Assembly (NCBI GenBank): GCA_902576335.1
Contig: CACGVC010000002.1
Span: 1 to 64,000 of the forward strand
Reading direction: 5' to 3'
DNA from: an uncultured Pelagibacteraceae bacterium
GTDB lineage: Bacteria > Pseudomonadota > Alphaproteobacteria > Pelagibacterales > Pelagibacteraceae
Length of the DNA: 64,000 bases
Part shown: positions 31,601-40,328 of the stretch, piece after piece
Numbering within the stretch: the stretch's first letter is position 1
Layout: every line of letters starts with the position of its first letter
The notes under the pieces: generated by a model
Databases searched by the model: none
What the model saw: only the letters and a program-made list of their open reading frames with translations
What the model was told of the DNA's origin: nothing
Position numbers and translations under genes: made by a program

Positions 31601-32185
31601 TTAATCTTTACCCATTTTAACACCTGGATAAAAGGATTTATTTTTAGCTTTAGTTTGTTTTTGATATATCGTTGCTTTTTTTAAAATTTCTCTTCGTAAC
31701 TCTGACTCTATGTTTTCGTTATTTTTTTGAACAACACATTTATATTCTCTATCACATTTTTTATAGAAGACATTTATATCAATAGCATCAGATCTTATTT
31801 CATTACTTAAAAATCTAATTGTTATTTTAATAGTTTCATTTGGATTTGTATTATTTGAGTACCAATCTGTAATAATTATTCCACCACTGTAGTTTGCGGA
31901 AGTTAAAGGCATAAATTCTATTATATCTAATGATGCTTTCCATAGTTCATTAGAGCTAGCAAATTCAAAATTTCCGCCTCTACCTGCCCCTTTTTTAACG
32001 ACGTCATTAAGCCTAAAACCTTTTCCTTCCTCTAAATTTTTCTTAACTCTTTCACGAGGATCGGGGCTAACTTTTCTTGCATCAGCTCCCCTAAAAAAAT
32101 TATTACCACAAGCATTCAAAAATACTAAAATGATCAAAAAAATGGACAGTTTGTTAATTTTCTCTAAAAACATGTAATTTTTCAT
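31601..32185 (-). CDS. DUF3576-type lipoprotein
   Basis: Lipobox (FLNAC); position upstream of leuS; residue pattern. Confidence 0.7.
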   Translation of the reverse strand: MKNYMFLEKINKLSIFLIILVFLNACGNNFFRGADARKVSPDPRERVKKNLEEGKGFRLNDVVKKGAGRGGNFEFASSNELWKASLDIIEFMPLTSANYSGGIIITDWYSNNTNPNETIKITIRFLSNEIRSDAIDINVFYKKCDREYKCVVQKNNENIESELRREILKKATIYQKQTKAKNKSFYPGVKMGKD

Positions 32186-32381
32186 AAATAAGCACTAAAT
32201 AGGCAATAAATTTTAACATACTCAAATAACACAAAAAACATATTAAAATAAACGAAATTTGTGTTGTAAAATTATCACAGGTAACAATTTTGTAAGAGAA
32301 AAAGTGGTAAATTTAGCAAAATAAACCTCATTTTGATAAAAGTTTCCTGTTTAATATTAAACAATTAAAGGAGTAATTAAT

Positions 32382-33374
32382 ATGAACAAATTAACAAAAA
32401 TTGGTGTATCAGCATTAGCTGGTTCACTAGCGATGACAGCTGTACATGCAGCTGAAGGAAGCGTTTCAGTTTCAACTGGATTTGCTTTCGCATCTACAAC
32501 AGATGAAAACGCACCAACTGGTCCTTATCAGTTTGATAGTGTAGTTTTCTCTGCATCAGGTGAGACAGATGGCGGTATTACAGTTTCAGCTAAAATGGAA
32601 CTTGATAACGATAACCCTGGAACTTCAACATCATCTAACGGTATGGATGACAGAAGTGTTTCATTTGGAACAGATGCAATGGGAACAGTAACATTCCACG
32701 GACATGGCGGTTCATCTGTTATGGGTCAATGGGATGATATGACTCCAAACGCTTACGAAGAAGTTTGGGACACAACTGCGAGTGCAGATGTTAGAATCGA
32801 TGGTAGATCAGGTAACAACTTGTTAACTTATGATTCACCTTCATTCAACGGTGTGATGTTTAAAGCAGCATACCAACATGATCACTCAACAGCTACTGGT
32901 CAGTCTCAGGACTTAACTCATTATGCAGACTTCGGTATTATGGTTTCACCAGAAATGGTTGAAGGTTTAACTATCGGTTATGGTTTTGGTGAGTTAGAGC
33001 CTAACACTACACAGACAATTGATAACGAAACATTATTCGTTAAATATTCTGTTGGTGGTTTCACTCTAGGTTATCAACAAAGTGAAACAGATGGTACTGT
33101 TGCGGCACAAACTGACGAGTCTGAAGGTTGGGGTATTTCTTACGCTGTAAACGAAAATATGACTATTGCTTACGGTGAAAGAGATTATGATGATAACACA
33201 TCTGACTCAACAGCTGGTTCATTAGAGCAACAAGATTCAGGTGTTTCAGCTTCATACACAATGGGTGGTATGACTATTGCTGGTCACATGAACAGTAACG
33301 ACAACGTAGGTGGTAGTTCAGCTACTACAGCGGATAAAGAGTCGTACGAGTTCGCTCTTACATTTGCATTCTAA
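32382..33374 (+). CDS. Gram-negative general porin
   Basis: Signal peptide MNKLTKIGVSALAGSLAMTAVHA; beta-barrel alternation; C-terminal Phe (FALTFAF). Confidence 0.88.
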   Translation: MNKLTKIGVSALAGSLAMTAVHAAEGSVSVSTGFAFASTTDENAPTGPYQFDSVVFSASGETDGGITVSAKMELDNDNPGTSTSSNGMDDRSVSFGTDAMGTVTFHGHGGSSVMGQWDDMTPNAYEEVWDTTASADVRIDGRSGNNLLTYDSPSFNGVMFKAAYQHDHSTATGQSQDLTHYADFGIMVSPEMVEGLTIGYGFGELEPNTTQTIDNETLFVKYSVGGFTLGYQQSETDGTVAAQTDESEGWGISYAVNENMTIAYGERDYDDNTSDSTAGSLEQQDSGVSASYTMGGMTIAGHMNSNDNVGGSSATTADKESYEFALTFAF

Positions 33375-33393
33375 TATAATTAGAATCTAAAAA

Positions 33394-33951
33394 TTAAAAG
33401 GCCCCTTTTTTTAAGGGGCCTTTTTTTTTGAAATATGAAATTCCCGCATAACCATATATATCCAATAAACCAAGTTTTTTTAAATTATTTTCATTGATGC
33501 CACCTAACGCTACTAGTTTTCTTTTGGCAAAATTTTCAAATAATTTAAATTTATAAATCCCTAGATAATTTTTATTTTTTTTGAATAAAGAAGATAAAAA
33601 GAAAAATTTTACTGCTTGAAATTTCTTGATATTTAATTCTTTAAGAGAATGTGCAGACCCTAAAATAATAAACTTTTTTTTAAACTTATAAGCTAAATGA
33701 CTGAAACTTTTATTAAATGATGGCAAATAAACACCATCTAATCCTAATTTAATCGCCAGTTTAACATTATTTGACAAAAAAAAATGGCATCCTTTTTTCT
33801 TACAAAAATCACGTAAAATCTTTATTTTTCCAATGTCCAAATTGTTATTATAATTTCTAAAAATTATATTGGTTTTTTTGCTTTGATATTTTATTAGGTT
33901 TGTATCGTATTCGCTTATAAAGTAGTATTTTTCATAATTTATCTTATGCAT
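33394..33951 (-). CDS. ThiE/TenI-like thiamine-phosphate synthase family protein
   Basis: YYFISEYDTN...FFLSNNVKLAIKLGLDGVYLPS...VALGGINENNLKKL. Confidence 0.7.
   Translation of the reverse strand: MHKINYEKYYFISEYDTNLIKYQSKKTNIIFRNYNNNLDIGKIKILRDFCKKKGCHFFLSNNVKLAIKLGLDGVYLPSFNKSFSHLAYKFKKKFIILGSAHSLKELNIKKFQAVKFFFLSSLFKKNKNYLGIYKFKLFENFAKRKLVALGGINENNLKKLGLLDIYGYAGISYFKKKGPLKKGAF
33396..33429 (+). terminator. Intrinsic terminator after porin gene
   Basis: GGCCCCTT-ttttt-AAGGGGCC (33400-33407/33413-33420), extended by A:T pairs, then a T tract. Confidence 0.93.
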
Positions 33952-34605
33952 GTGTCAGTACAAAAATTAATACATATCGAGGAACTTGTAAAATCGAAAG
34001 AGGCAGATTTAAACAATCCAAACCCATCTAAAATTATCGCTGTATCTAAAACATTTTCACTAGACAAGATTATGCCATTAATAAATCATGGCCATAGTCA
34101 TTTTGGTGAAAATAAGGTTCAAGAGGCATTAGATAAATGGACAATAATAAAAGAGGAAAAGCCAGATTTAAAACTACATTTAGTAGGTAAGCTTCAGACT
34201 AATAAAGTAAAGTTTGCCATAAAACTTTTCGATTTTATTCATTCAGTCGACAGTAAAAAACTTGCGAAAAAAATCTCTGAAGAACAGTCAAAACAAAATA
34301 AAAAAGTAAAAATATTTTTACAAGTCAATATAGGAAATGAGGAACAAAAATCTGGAATATTAAAAAATGATTTAGACGATCTTTATCATTACTGTAATGA
34401 TCTAAAATTAGATATTATAGGTTTGATGTGTATTCCACCAAATAATTCTGACCCAAACCCTTTTTTTCAGGAGTTAAATGATATGAATAAAAATTTAAGT
34501 TTAAACGAATTAAGCATGGGAATGTCTTCAGATTATATTAAGGCAGTTGAGAATAATTCAACGTATTTAAGAATAGGGTCAGCAATTTTCGGTGAGAGAA
34601 CTTAG
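33946..34605 (+). CDS. YggS-family PLP homeostasis protein
   Basis: IIAVSKTFSLDKIMPLINHGHSHFGENKVQEALDKW; LSMGMSSDYIKAVENNSTYLRIGSAIFGER. Confidence 0.95.
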   Translation: MHVSVQKLIHIEELVKSKEADLNNPNPSKIIAVSKTFSLDKIMPLINHGHSHFGENKVQEALDKWTIIKEEKPDLKLHLVGKLQTNKVKFAIKLFDFIHSVDSKKLAKKISEEQSKQNKKVKIFLQVNIGNEEQKSGILKNDLDDLYHYCNDLKLDIIGLMCIPPNNSDPNPFFQELNDMNKNLSLNELSMGMSSDYIKAVENNSTYLRIGSAIFGERT

Positions 34606-35096
34606 CAGATTTTAATTTTTGTTTTTTTATTAATTAGCCTTAACATAATTAAAAAATCTTTCTTACTTAACGCAATACATCCCGCTGTTGGCTTATAACT
34701 TTTAGTTAAATGTAAAAAGATACAACTACCTTTTCCAGGAATTCTCTTTTTCCAATTATATTTTATAGGAATTAGTAAATCATATTTAAAATCTTTTCTA
34801 CGAAGTTTTTCATGGCTATTTTTTTTTTTGGTGTTTATAAGCTTATTATAATTTATTTTATCTTTTACATTATTGCACCAAACCATATTCTCAGTAATTT
34901 TTAGACACTTTAATTTTGTAAAAGGTTTGTTTATTCTATCATCTCTATAATATAATTTACCTAGACCAAAAATACCTTTAGGAGTTTTTTTATCTCCTTC
35001 AATTTTTTTTCCACTAATCCCTTTTTTCCCAACACAACATTTAAATTTAAAGCCATCAATTTTAAGAGAATGTTTGTTTTTTAAAATAATTGTCAT
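34602..35096 (-). CDS. L,D-transpeptidase (YkuD family)
   Basis: CIFLHLTKSYKPTAGCIALSKKDF catalytic HXX14-SXGC-type motif. Confidence 0.9.
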   Translation of the reverse strand: MTIILKNKHSLKIDGFKFKCCVGKKGISGKKIEGDKKTPKGIFGLGKLYYRDDRINKPFTKLKCLKITENMVWCNNVKDKINYNKLINTKKKNSHEKLRRKDFKYDLLIPIKYNWKKRIPGKGSCIFLHLTKSYKPTAGCIALSKKDFLIMLRLINKKTKIKIC

Positions 35097-35109
35097 ATTG
35101 TATTTATAT

Positions 35110-35679
35110 ATGAATAATCAGACTTTGTTTATTTACGAATTACCACCGCTATTTGATATATTCACAGAAAATGCGGGGAATTTAAATTTTAAATTAATAA
35201 ATTTAAAAAAAAAAGAGATACCTAAAATTGATTTTAAAAATCATGAAAATTTTCTAATTTTATCTCGCAAAGATCATAGTTTGCCAAATTTAATTTTAGT
35301 TAATAATTTTCCTATTAAATTTTCAAAACTTTTAGAGAGAATAAATATTGAATTTTTGAAAAAAAATTTTAATGAACAATCAAATATAATTATAGGTAAA
35401 TATACATTTAATATAAATTCAAGAGAAATGATTTTACAGAATCAAAAATTAAAATTAACTGAAAAAGAGATAGATATGATTATTTATTTATCAAAAAGTA
35501 AAAAACCAATAAAAATTAAAGAGCTGCAGGAAAAAGTTTGGGGATATCAATCAAAGTTAGAAACTCATACTGTTGAAACACATATTCATAGGCTTAGAAA
35601 AAAGATTAAAGAAAAGTTTTTTGATGAAGACTTAATCGTTAGTAAAAAAAATGGTTATGAGATTTCCGAAAAAAAATAA
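35110..35679 (+). CDS. OmpR-type winged-helix regulator with degenerate receiver domain
   Basis: C-terminal TEKEIDMIIYLSKSKKPIKIKELQEKVWGY...HTVETHIHRLRKKIKEKF...GYEI; start MNNQTLF. Confidence 0.85.
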   Translation: MNNQTLFIYELPPLFDIFTENAGNLNFKLINLKKKEIPKIDFKNHENFLILSRKDHSLPNLILVNNFPIKFSKLLERINIEFLKKNFNEQSNIIIGKYTFNINSREMILQNQKLKLTEKEIDMIIYLSKSKKPIKIKELQEKVWGYQSKLETHTVETHIHRLRKKIKEKFFDEDLIVSKKNGYEISEKK

Positions 35680-35773
35680 ATTTGCCAAAGAACTTTTTAC
35701 TAAAAAATTTAAACTAAGGGTAGTTAAGCCGAAAAAGGGAAAAGGAAGTTTTAAAAGAATTAAAAAAGTTTAA
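35657..35773 (+). CDS. arfA: ArfA-like alternative ribosome-rescue factor (38 aa)
   Basis: MRFPKKNKFAKELFTKKFKLRVVKPKKGKGSFKRIKKV*; KxKKGKGS[YF]xR is the conserved ArfA core; below ORF-track cutoff. Confidence 0.72.
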   Translation: MRFPKKNKFAKELFTKKFKLRVVKPKKGKGSFKRIKKV

Positions 35774-36699
35774 AATCTAGCTCCAATCTGTTGAATTACT
35801 TTAGATGACATTTCAGTTGCTTTTGTTAAGCACTCTTTTTGGGAAAAATTGTTAATAAATCCATGTAAATAACCTGCAGCGAACAAATCGCCTGCTCCTG
35901 TTAGATCTACAACATTGAGGTTTTTTTTTGCATCAATTTCCTCTATTTCATTTTTATGAATTGAGATAGCACCTTTTTCACCTCTGGTTATTACTAAATG
36001 TTTTTTTATTTCTTTACCAAAAGAGATAACTTCATCAAAGTTTTTTGCATCAATCAGTGATATTATTTCTCCTTCATTTGCAAAAACTAAGTCTAATTTA
36101 TTTTTCACGAGATTTAAAAAATTAGGTTTATGTCTATCTACACAAAATTTATCTGATAGAGACATAGCTGTTTTGTTTGCCAAATTAATAGTTTTTTCAA
36201 AAGCCTCTTTTGGATCTCCTTCATCCCACAAATATCCTTCTAAAAAAACCAAATCACTTTTTTTAATGACTTCTGTATTAAGATCTTTTTTGTTTATTTT
36301 TCCTGCGGTTCCTAAAAAAGTACACATTGTTCTCTCAGAGTCAGGTGTAATCAAAATTAAACAAGTTCCAGTAGGAAGAAGTTCTTTTTTTTTCGTATAA
36401 AAAAAATTTACATTTTCTTTTTTTAAACCTTCTTCATATTTGATACCAAAATGATCATCAGATATTTTACCGATAAATCCAACTTTATCTCCCAATTGTG
36501 ACAAACCAACTATTGAATTTGCAACAGAACCTCCTGAAATTGTTTTTTCAATTTTTAAATTTGATAATAAGTTTGCGAACTCACTTTGATCAAAAATAAG
36601 TTTCATCAGACCTTTTGTAAGATTATTTTTTATTATAAACTCATCACTAACCTTGCAGATCACATCAACTATTGCATTTCCAATACCTAAAATTTTCAT
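35770..36699 (-). CDS. PfkB-family sugar/adenosine kinase
   Basis: ISGGSVANSIVGLSQLG; VVDLTGAGDLFAAGYLHG. Confidence 0.93.
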   Translation of the reverse strand: MKILGIGNAIVDVICKVSDEFIIKNNLTKGLMKLIFDQSEFANLLSNLKIEKTISGGSVANSIVGLSQLGDKVGFIGKISDDHFGIKYEEGLKKENVNFFYTKKKELLPTGTCLILITPDSERTMCTFLGTAGKINKKDLNTEVIKKSDLVFLEGYLWDEGDPKEAFEKTINLANKTAMSLSDKFCVDRHKPNFLNLVKNKLDLVFANEGEIISLIDAKNFDEVISFGKEIKKHLVITRGEKGAISIHKNEIEEIDAKKNLNVVDLTGAGDLFAAGYLHGFINNFSQKECLTKATEMSSKVIQQIGARF

Positions 36700-37353
36700 T
36701 TATGCTTTTTTAGTTTTGATTGGTTTCTTTCTATTAGGATAACAACTAGTACATATTTTACAAGTTATTCCATAACAATCTCTTGCTTTACAATGCTCTC
36801 TCCCGTAATAAATAATTTGCAAGTGAAGCTTGTTCCAATATTTTTTTGGAAATAATCTTTTTAAATCTTTTTCAGTTTGAATAACATTTTTTCCATTAGT
36901 CAATCCCCATCTTTGAGCCAATCTATGAATATGAGTATCAACTGGAAATGCGGGATGACCAAATCCTTGAGACATAACCACACTAGCAGTTTTATGACCT
37001 ACACCAGGTAACTGTTCCAATTCTTCAAATGTTTTTGGTACTTTTCCATTGTAGTTCTTTTCTAATATGCCACAAAGATTATAAATACTTTTTGCTTTTA
37101 CTCTGAAAATTCCAATTTTCTTAATAAGCCTCTGTATTTTTTTTCTTCCTAATTTTAAAAAATGACGAGGTTTGTAATATTTTGGGTAAATATTTTTTGT
37201 AACATTATTCACATTTACGTCAGTACATTGAGCAGATAATAAAACAGAGATTAATAAAGTAAAAACGTTTCGACTCTTTAGAGGGATCTTTATTTTTGGA
37301 TAAGTTTTGTTAAGATGTTTTAATATGATTTTCGCCCTTTGAACTTCAGTCAT
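36700..37353 (-). CDS. nth: Endonuclease III
   Basis: LPGVGHKTASVVMSQGFG; 4Fe-4S Cys cluster CKARDCYGITCKICTSC; start at MTEVQRAK. Confidence 0.96.
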   Translation of the reverse strand: MTEVQRAKIILKHLNKTYPKIKIPLKSRNVFTLLISVLLSAQCTDVNVNNVTKNIYPKYYKPRHFLKLGRKKIQRLIKKIGIFRVKAKSIYNLCGILEKNYNGKVPKTFEELEQLPGVGHKTASVVMSQGFGHPAFPVDTHIHRLAQRWGLTNGKNVIQTEKDLKRLFPKKYWNKLHLQIIYYGREHCKARDCYGITCKICTSCYPNRKKPIKTKKA

Positions 37354-38129
37354 TATTTGAAATTCAGAAGATCTCGCATTGAGTAAAGACCTGGTTTTTT
37401 TTTCATCAACCACTTGCCTGCAGATAATGCACCCTCTGAATATAAAGCTCTATCAAAAGCTTCGTGATTAAGTGTTATTATCTCTTTACCGCTCGAAAAT
37501 TTTACCTCGTGCTCACCGATTATTTCACCCTTTCTCATTGAATTAAAATTAATTTTCTTCCCGTATGGAAAGTCTTTTTTATTTAGATATTTTTTTCCAA
37601 TTAAATTATAAAAGTTTTTATTTTTTCCAGTTGCTATACCCTTACCAAGCATTAGAGCGGTGCCAGAAGGATAATCTTTTTTATGTTTATGGTGAACCTC
37701 TAATATTTTGCTTAAGAACGAATTGTTCAGAGACTTTGAAGCTATTTCTGTTAAGTACATTAGCAAATTGATACCTAAACTCATATTTCCTGCTTTTAAA
37801 ATTGGAATTTTTTTTGAGTATTTTTTTATTAAATTATCCTCTTTTTTTGTAAAACCAGTTGTTCCAATTACTACTCTTTTTTTTAACCTTACTGCAATTT
37901 TTAATATGTCCATCGTGCATTTTGGAATTGTAAAATCTATAATAAGATTAGCTTTTTTAAATACCTCTAAGTTATTCTTTGCAACCCTTAAACCATATAT
38001 CTTTTTATTGGTTTTTTTGTTTTCAGTCACCGTAACTAGTTTAAATTTTTTATCTGATTTTACAGATTTAATTATTTGGTGCCCCATTCTTCCTAAACAC
38101 CCAGTAACAGCTAAGTTAATTTTTCTCAT
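37353..38129 (-). CDS. dapB: 4-hydroxy-tetrahydrodipicolinate reductase
   Basis: KINLAVTGCLGRMGHQII; LEVHHKHKKDYPSGTAL. Confidence 0.96.
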   Translation of the reverse strand: MRKINLAVTGCLGRMGHQIIKSVKSDKKFKLVTVTENKKTNKKIYGLRVAKNNLEVFKKANLIIDFTIPKCTMDILKIAVRLKKRVVIGTTGFTKKEDNLIKKYSKKIPILKAGNMSLGINLLMYLTEIASKSLNNSFLSKILEVHHKHKKDYPSGTALMLGKGIATGKNKNFYNLIGKKYLNKKDFPYGKKINFNSMRKGEIIGEHEVKFSSGKEIITLNHEAFDRALYSEGALSAGKWLMKKKPGLYSMRDLLNFK

Positions 38130-38296
38130 TTGAAGACAAAATATAGAACTATCATAAGTAACAAAACAATAATACCCCAAATAAATAGATTTTTAAAAAA
38201 CAGATTCTTTTTTATATTAGTGCTAATAAATTCTGGTAGAACTAGTATTAGTATAGCGAATAAAGCAATTGCTGGAATGATTTCTTCTAGACCCAT
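38126..38296 (-). CDS. Small membrane protein (56 aa) upstream of dapB
   Basis: MGLEEIIPAIALFAILILVLPEFISTNIKKNLFFKNLFIWGIIVLLLMIVLYFVFK*; ATGA overlap with dapB start; two hydrophobic segments; below ORF-track cutoff. Confidence 0.6.
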   Translation of the reverse strand: MGLEEIIPAIALFAILILVLPEFISTNIKKNLFFKNLFIWGIIVLLLMIVLYFVFK

Positions 38297-38354
38297 TTTT
38301 TTCAATTTTTTTTGTTACTTTAAAGATATTTATCAATCTTGATTAAGCATAACA

Positions 38355-39155
38355 TTAATAATAATTTTTCATATTTTCCATTAATCTTATGAAATTTGTG
38401 TTATTATTTATTTTATTCTTATCTTCTTTTTTTATTAAAGTTGAGGCAGTATCATTATTAATTTTAATATCAATTGAAGCTATAGCTTTATCATCACCTG
38501 TTAATTTTATATTCTTTAGATTGTCTTTAAAATTATTATTAAAATTAATTTTTAAAATTTTACACATATTTTTCAGGTTATCTTTAGGATTATTATTAAA
38601 ATCCTCATATTTGAAAATTTTATCTTTTAAGGCATGCAAAAAAAATTTTTCATACCCTTTTACAAAAAAATTAAATTTGTAATTATCTCTAAAAAAAGGA
38701 AAAATTTTAAAATTACTTATATAAAGTTCTAAAGGATGCCGTAAAATATAAAGATTTAAGATGTTAAATTTTTTGCTCAGTGTATCTAAAATAGAGTTTT
38801 TATAAGTTGGTTCTGTATAAGGAATTCCAAAATAATCAACAAAGCACCAGTCGCGAATTATTAATTTTTTATTTTTCATTTCAACCTCTTCGAAAATTAA
38901 GTGAATTTTTTCCTCAAAATTATAATTAAAACTCCTAATTTTTTCATACTCTTCTTTTTCAAATAAGCCATTCCACTCGTGAGCTTGAAATATTGGATCA
39001 TATAAATCACAATTAAGGTTCATTTTTCTTGCAATTTCTACTCCATATGGATGGATTTCACTTAATAAAACAATATTTTCTTGAGCGCCTAAACATTTTG
39101 ATATTATTGTTCCGCCACTTCTTGGAAGGTTATGGATTAACCTTATATCTTTCAT
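38355..39155 (-). CDS. Sulfotransferase-like P-loop protein
   Basis: IHNLPRSGGTIISKCLGAQ (PAPS 5'-phosphosulfate-loop-like) and YILRHPLELYISNFK. Confidence 0.75.
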   Translation of the reverse strand: MKDIRLIHNLPRSGGTIISKCLGAQENIVLLSEIHPYGVEIARKMNLNCDLYDPIFQAHEWNGLFEKEEYEKIRSFNYNFEEKIHLIFEEVEMKNKKLIIRDWCFVDYFGIPYTEPTYKNSILDTLSKKFNILNLYILRHPLELYISNFKIFPFFRDNYKFNFFVKGYEKFFLHALKDKIFKYEDFNNNPKDNLKNMCKILKINFNNNFKDNLKNIKLTGDDKAIASIDIKINNDTASTLIKKEDKNKINNNTNFIRLMENMKNYY

Positions 39156-39167
39156 TTAAATAATCTT

Positions 39168-40301
39168 TTAGTTGTTCCAAAAGCTTTTTGCTTTTTGAAA
39201 AAATTTTTTGATACTTGGGTTTGATTTTTCATTTTCAATTTTTCTGAATTTTTCTAATAATTCTTTTTGTTCTCTGTTGAGTGAAACAGGAACTTCTGTT
39301 TTTACTTGCACATAAAGATCACCAAAATCTCCTCTGCGCATGAAAGGCATTCCTTTACCTTTTAACCTAAATTGTTTACCGCTTTGTGTTCCATCAGGTA
39401 TTTTAATTTTAGCTTTTTTCCCATCAATAGTTGGTATCTCAATTATTGTACCAAGGGCAGCATCTGCAATAGAAATTGGAAATTCAAAAAATAAATTAAC
39501 TTCAGACCTTTTAAAGAGCTCGTGAGATTTAACATTAACAAATATATACAAGTCACCAGTAGCTCCACCTCTCGTTCCCGCTTCACCTTTGCCAGCAAGT
39601 CTTATTCTTGTGCCATCATCGACTCCTTTAGGAATTGTTACTGATAATTTTTTTGAGGTTTGTTTGTTTCCCTGTCCATTACAATCATTGCATGGATTAG
39701 TTATTTCCTCACCACTGCCTGCACATTGAGGGCATGTTTGTTGAACAGTAAAAAATCCCTGGTTTGTTCTAACGCGACCATTTCCTCCGCAATAAGTACA
39801 CCTATCAGGACTGTATCCTGCTTTTGATCCACTGCCTTTACATGCATTACATTTTTCTGATGATGAAAATTGAATATTTTGTTTCTTACCGGTGTAAGCC
39901 TCCTCAAGGGTTATAGATAAATCATATCTTAAATCTGAGCCTCTATTATTTGAGCTTTTTCTCGAGCTTCTTCTTCCACCGCCAAAATCACCAAAGAAAT
40001 CCTCGAAAATATCAGAAAAGTCAGCGCTACTAAAACCTCCGAAGCCGCCAAAGCCGCCTTTCCCTCCACCACCATTCTCAAAAGCAGCATGACCGAAGTT
40101 GTCATAATTTTCTTTTTTTGATTTATCAGACAAAACACCATAAGCTTCACTAGCCTCCTTAAATTTATCTTCTGCGTTCTTGTCGCCAGGGTTTTTGTCA
40201 GGATGATATTTTACAGCGAGTTTTCTATAAGCAGATTTTAATTCTTCAGGTGAAGCACTTTTTTTAACGCCCAGGACATCATAATAATCTCTTTTAGCCA
40301 T
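39168..40301 (-). CDS. dnaJ: Chaperone DnaJ
   Basis: [38 protein letters not shown]; CxxCxGxG zinc repeats. Confidence 0.98.
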   Translation of the reverse strand: MAKRDYYDVLGVKKSASPEELKSAYRKLAVKYHPDKNPGDKNAEDKFKEASEAYGVLSDKSKKENYDNFGHAAFENGGGGKGGFGGFGGFSSADFSDIFEDFFGDFGGGRRSSRKSSNNRGSDLRYDLSITLEEAYTGKKQNIQFSSSEKCNACKGSGSKAGYSPDRCTYCGGNGRVRTNQGFFTVQQTCPQCAGSGEEITNPCNDCNGQGNKQTSKKLSVTIPKGVDDGTRIRLAGKGEAGTRGGATGDLYIFVNVKSHELFKRSEVNLFFEFPISIADAALGTIIEIPTIDGKKAKIKIPDGTQSGKQFRLKGKGMPFMRRGDFGDLYVQVKTEVPVSLNREQKELLEKFRKIENEKSNPSIKKFFQKAKSFWNN

Positions 40302-40328
40302 TTATTAACTTGGACAAATAGATGTCAG

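Noticed and set aside
37708-38342. Plus-strand ORFs (141 and 70 aa) over dapB and its upstream gap
   Set aside because: dapB is certain on the minus strand, and the upstream gap is better explained by the minus-strand 56-aa sORF.
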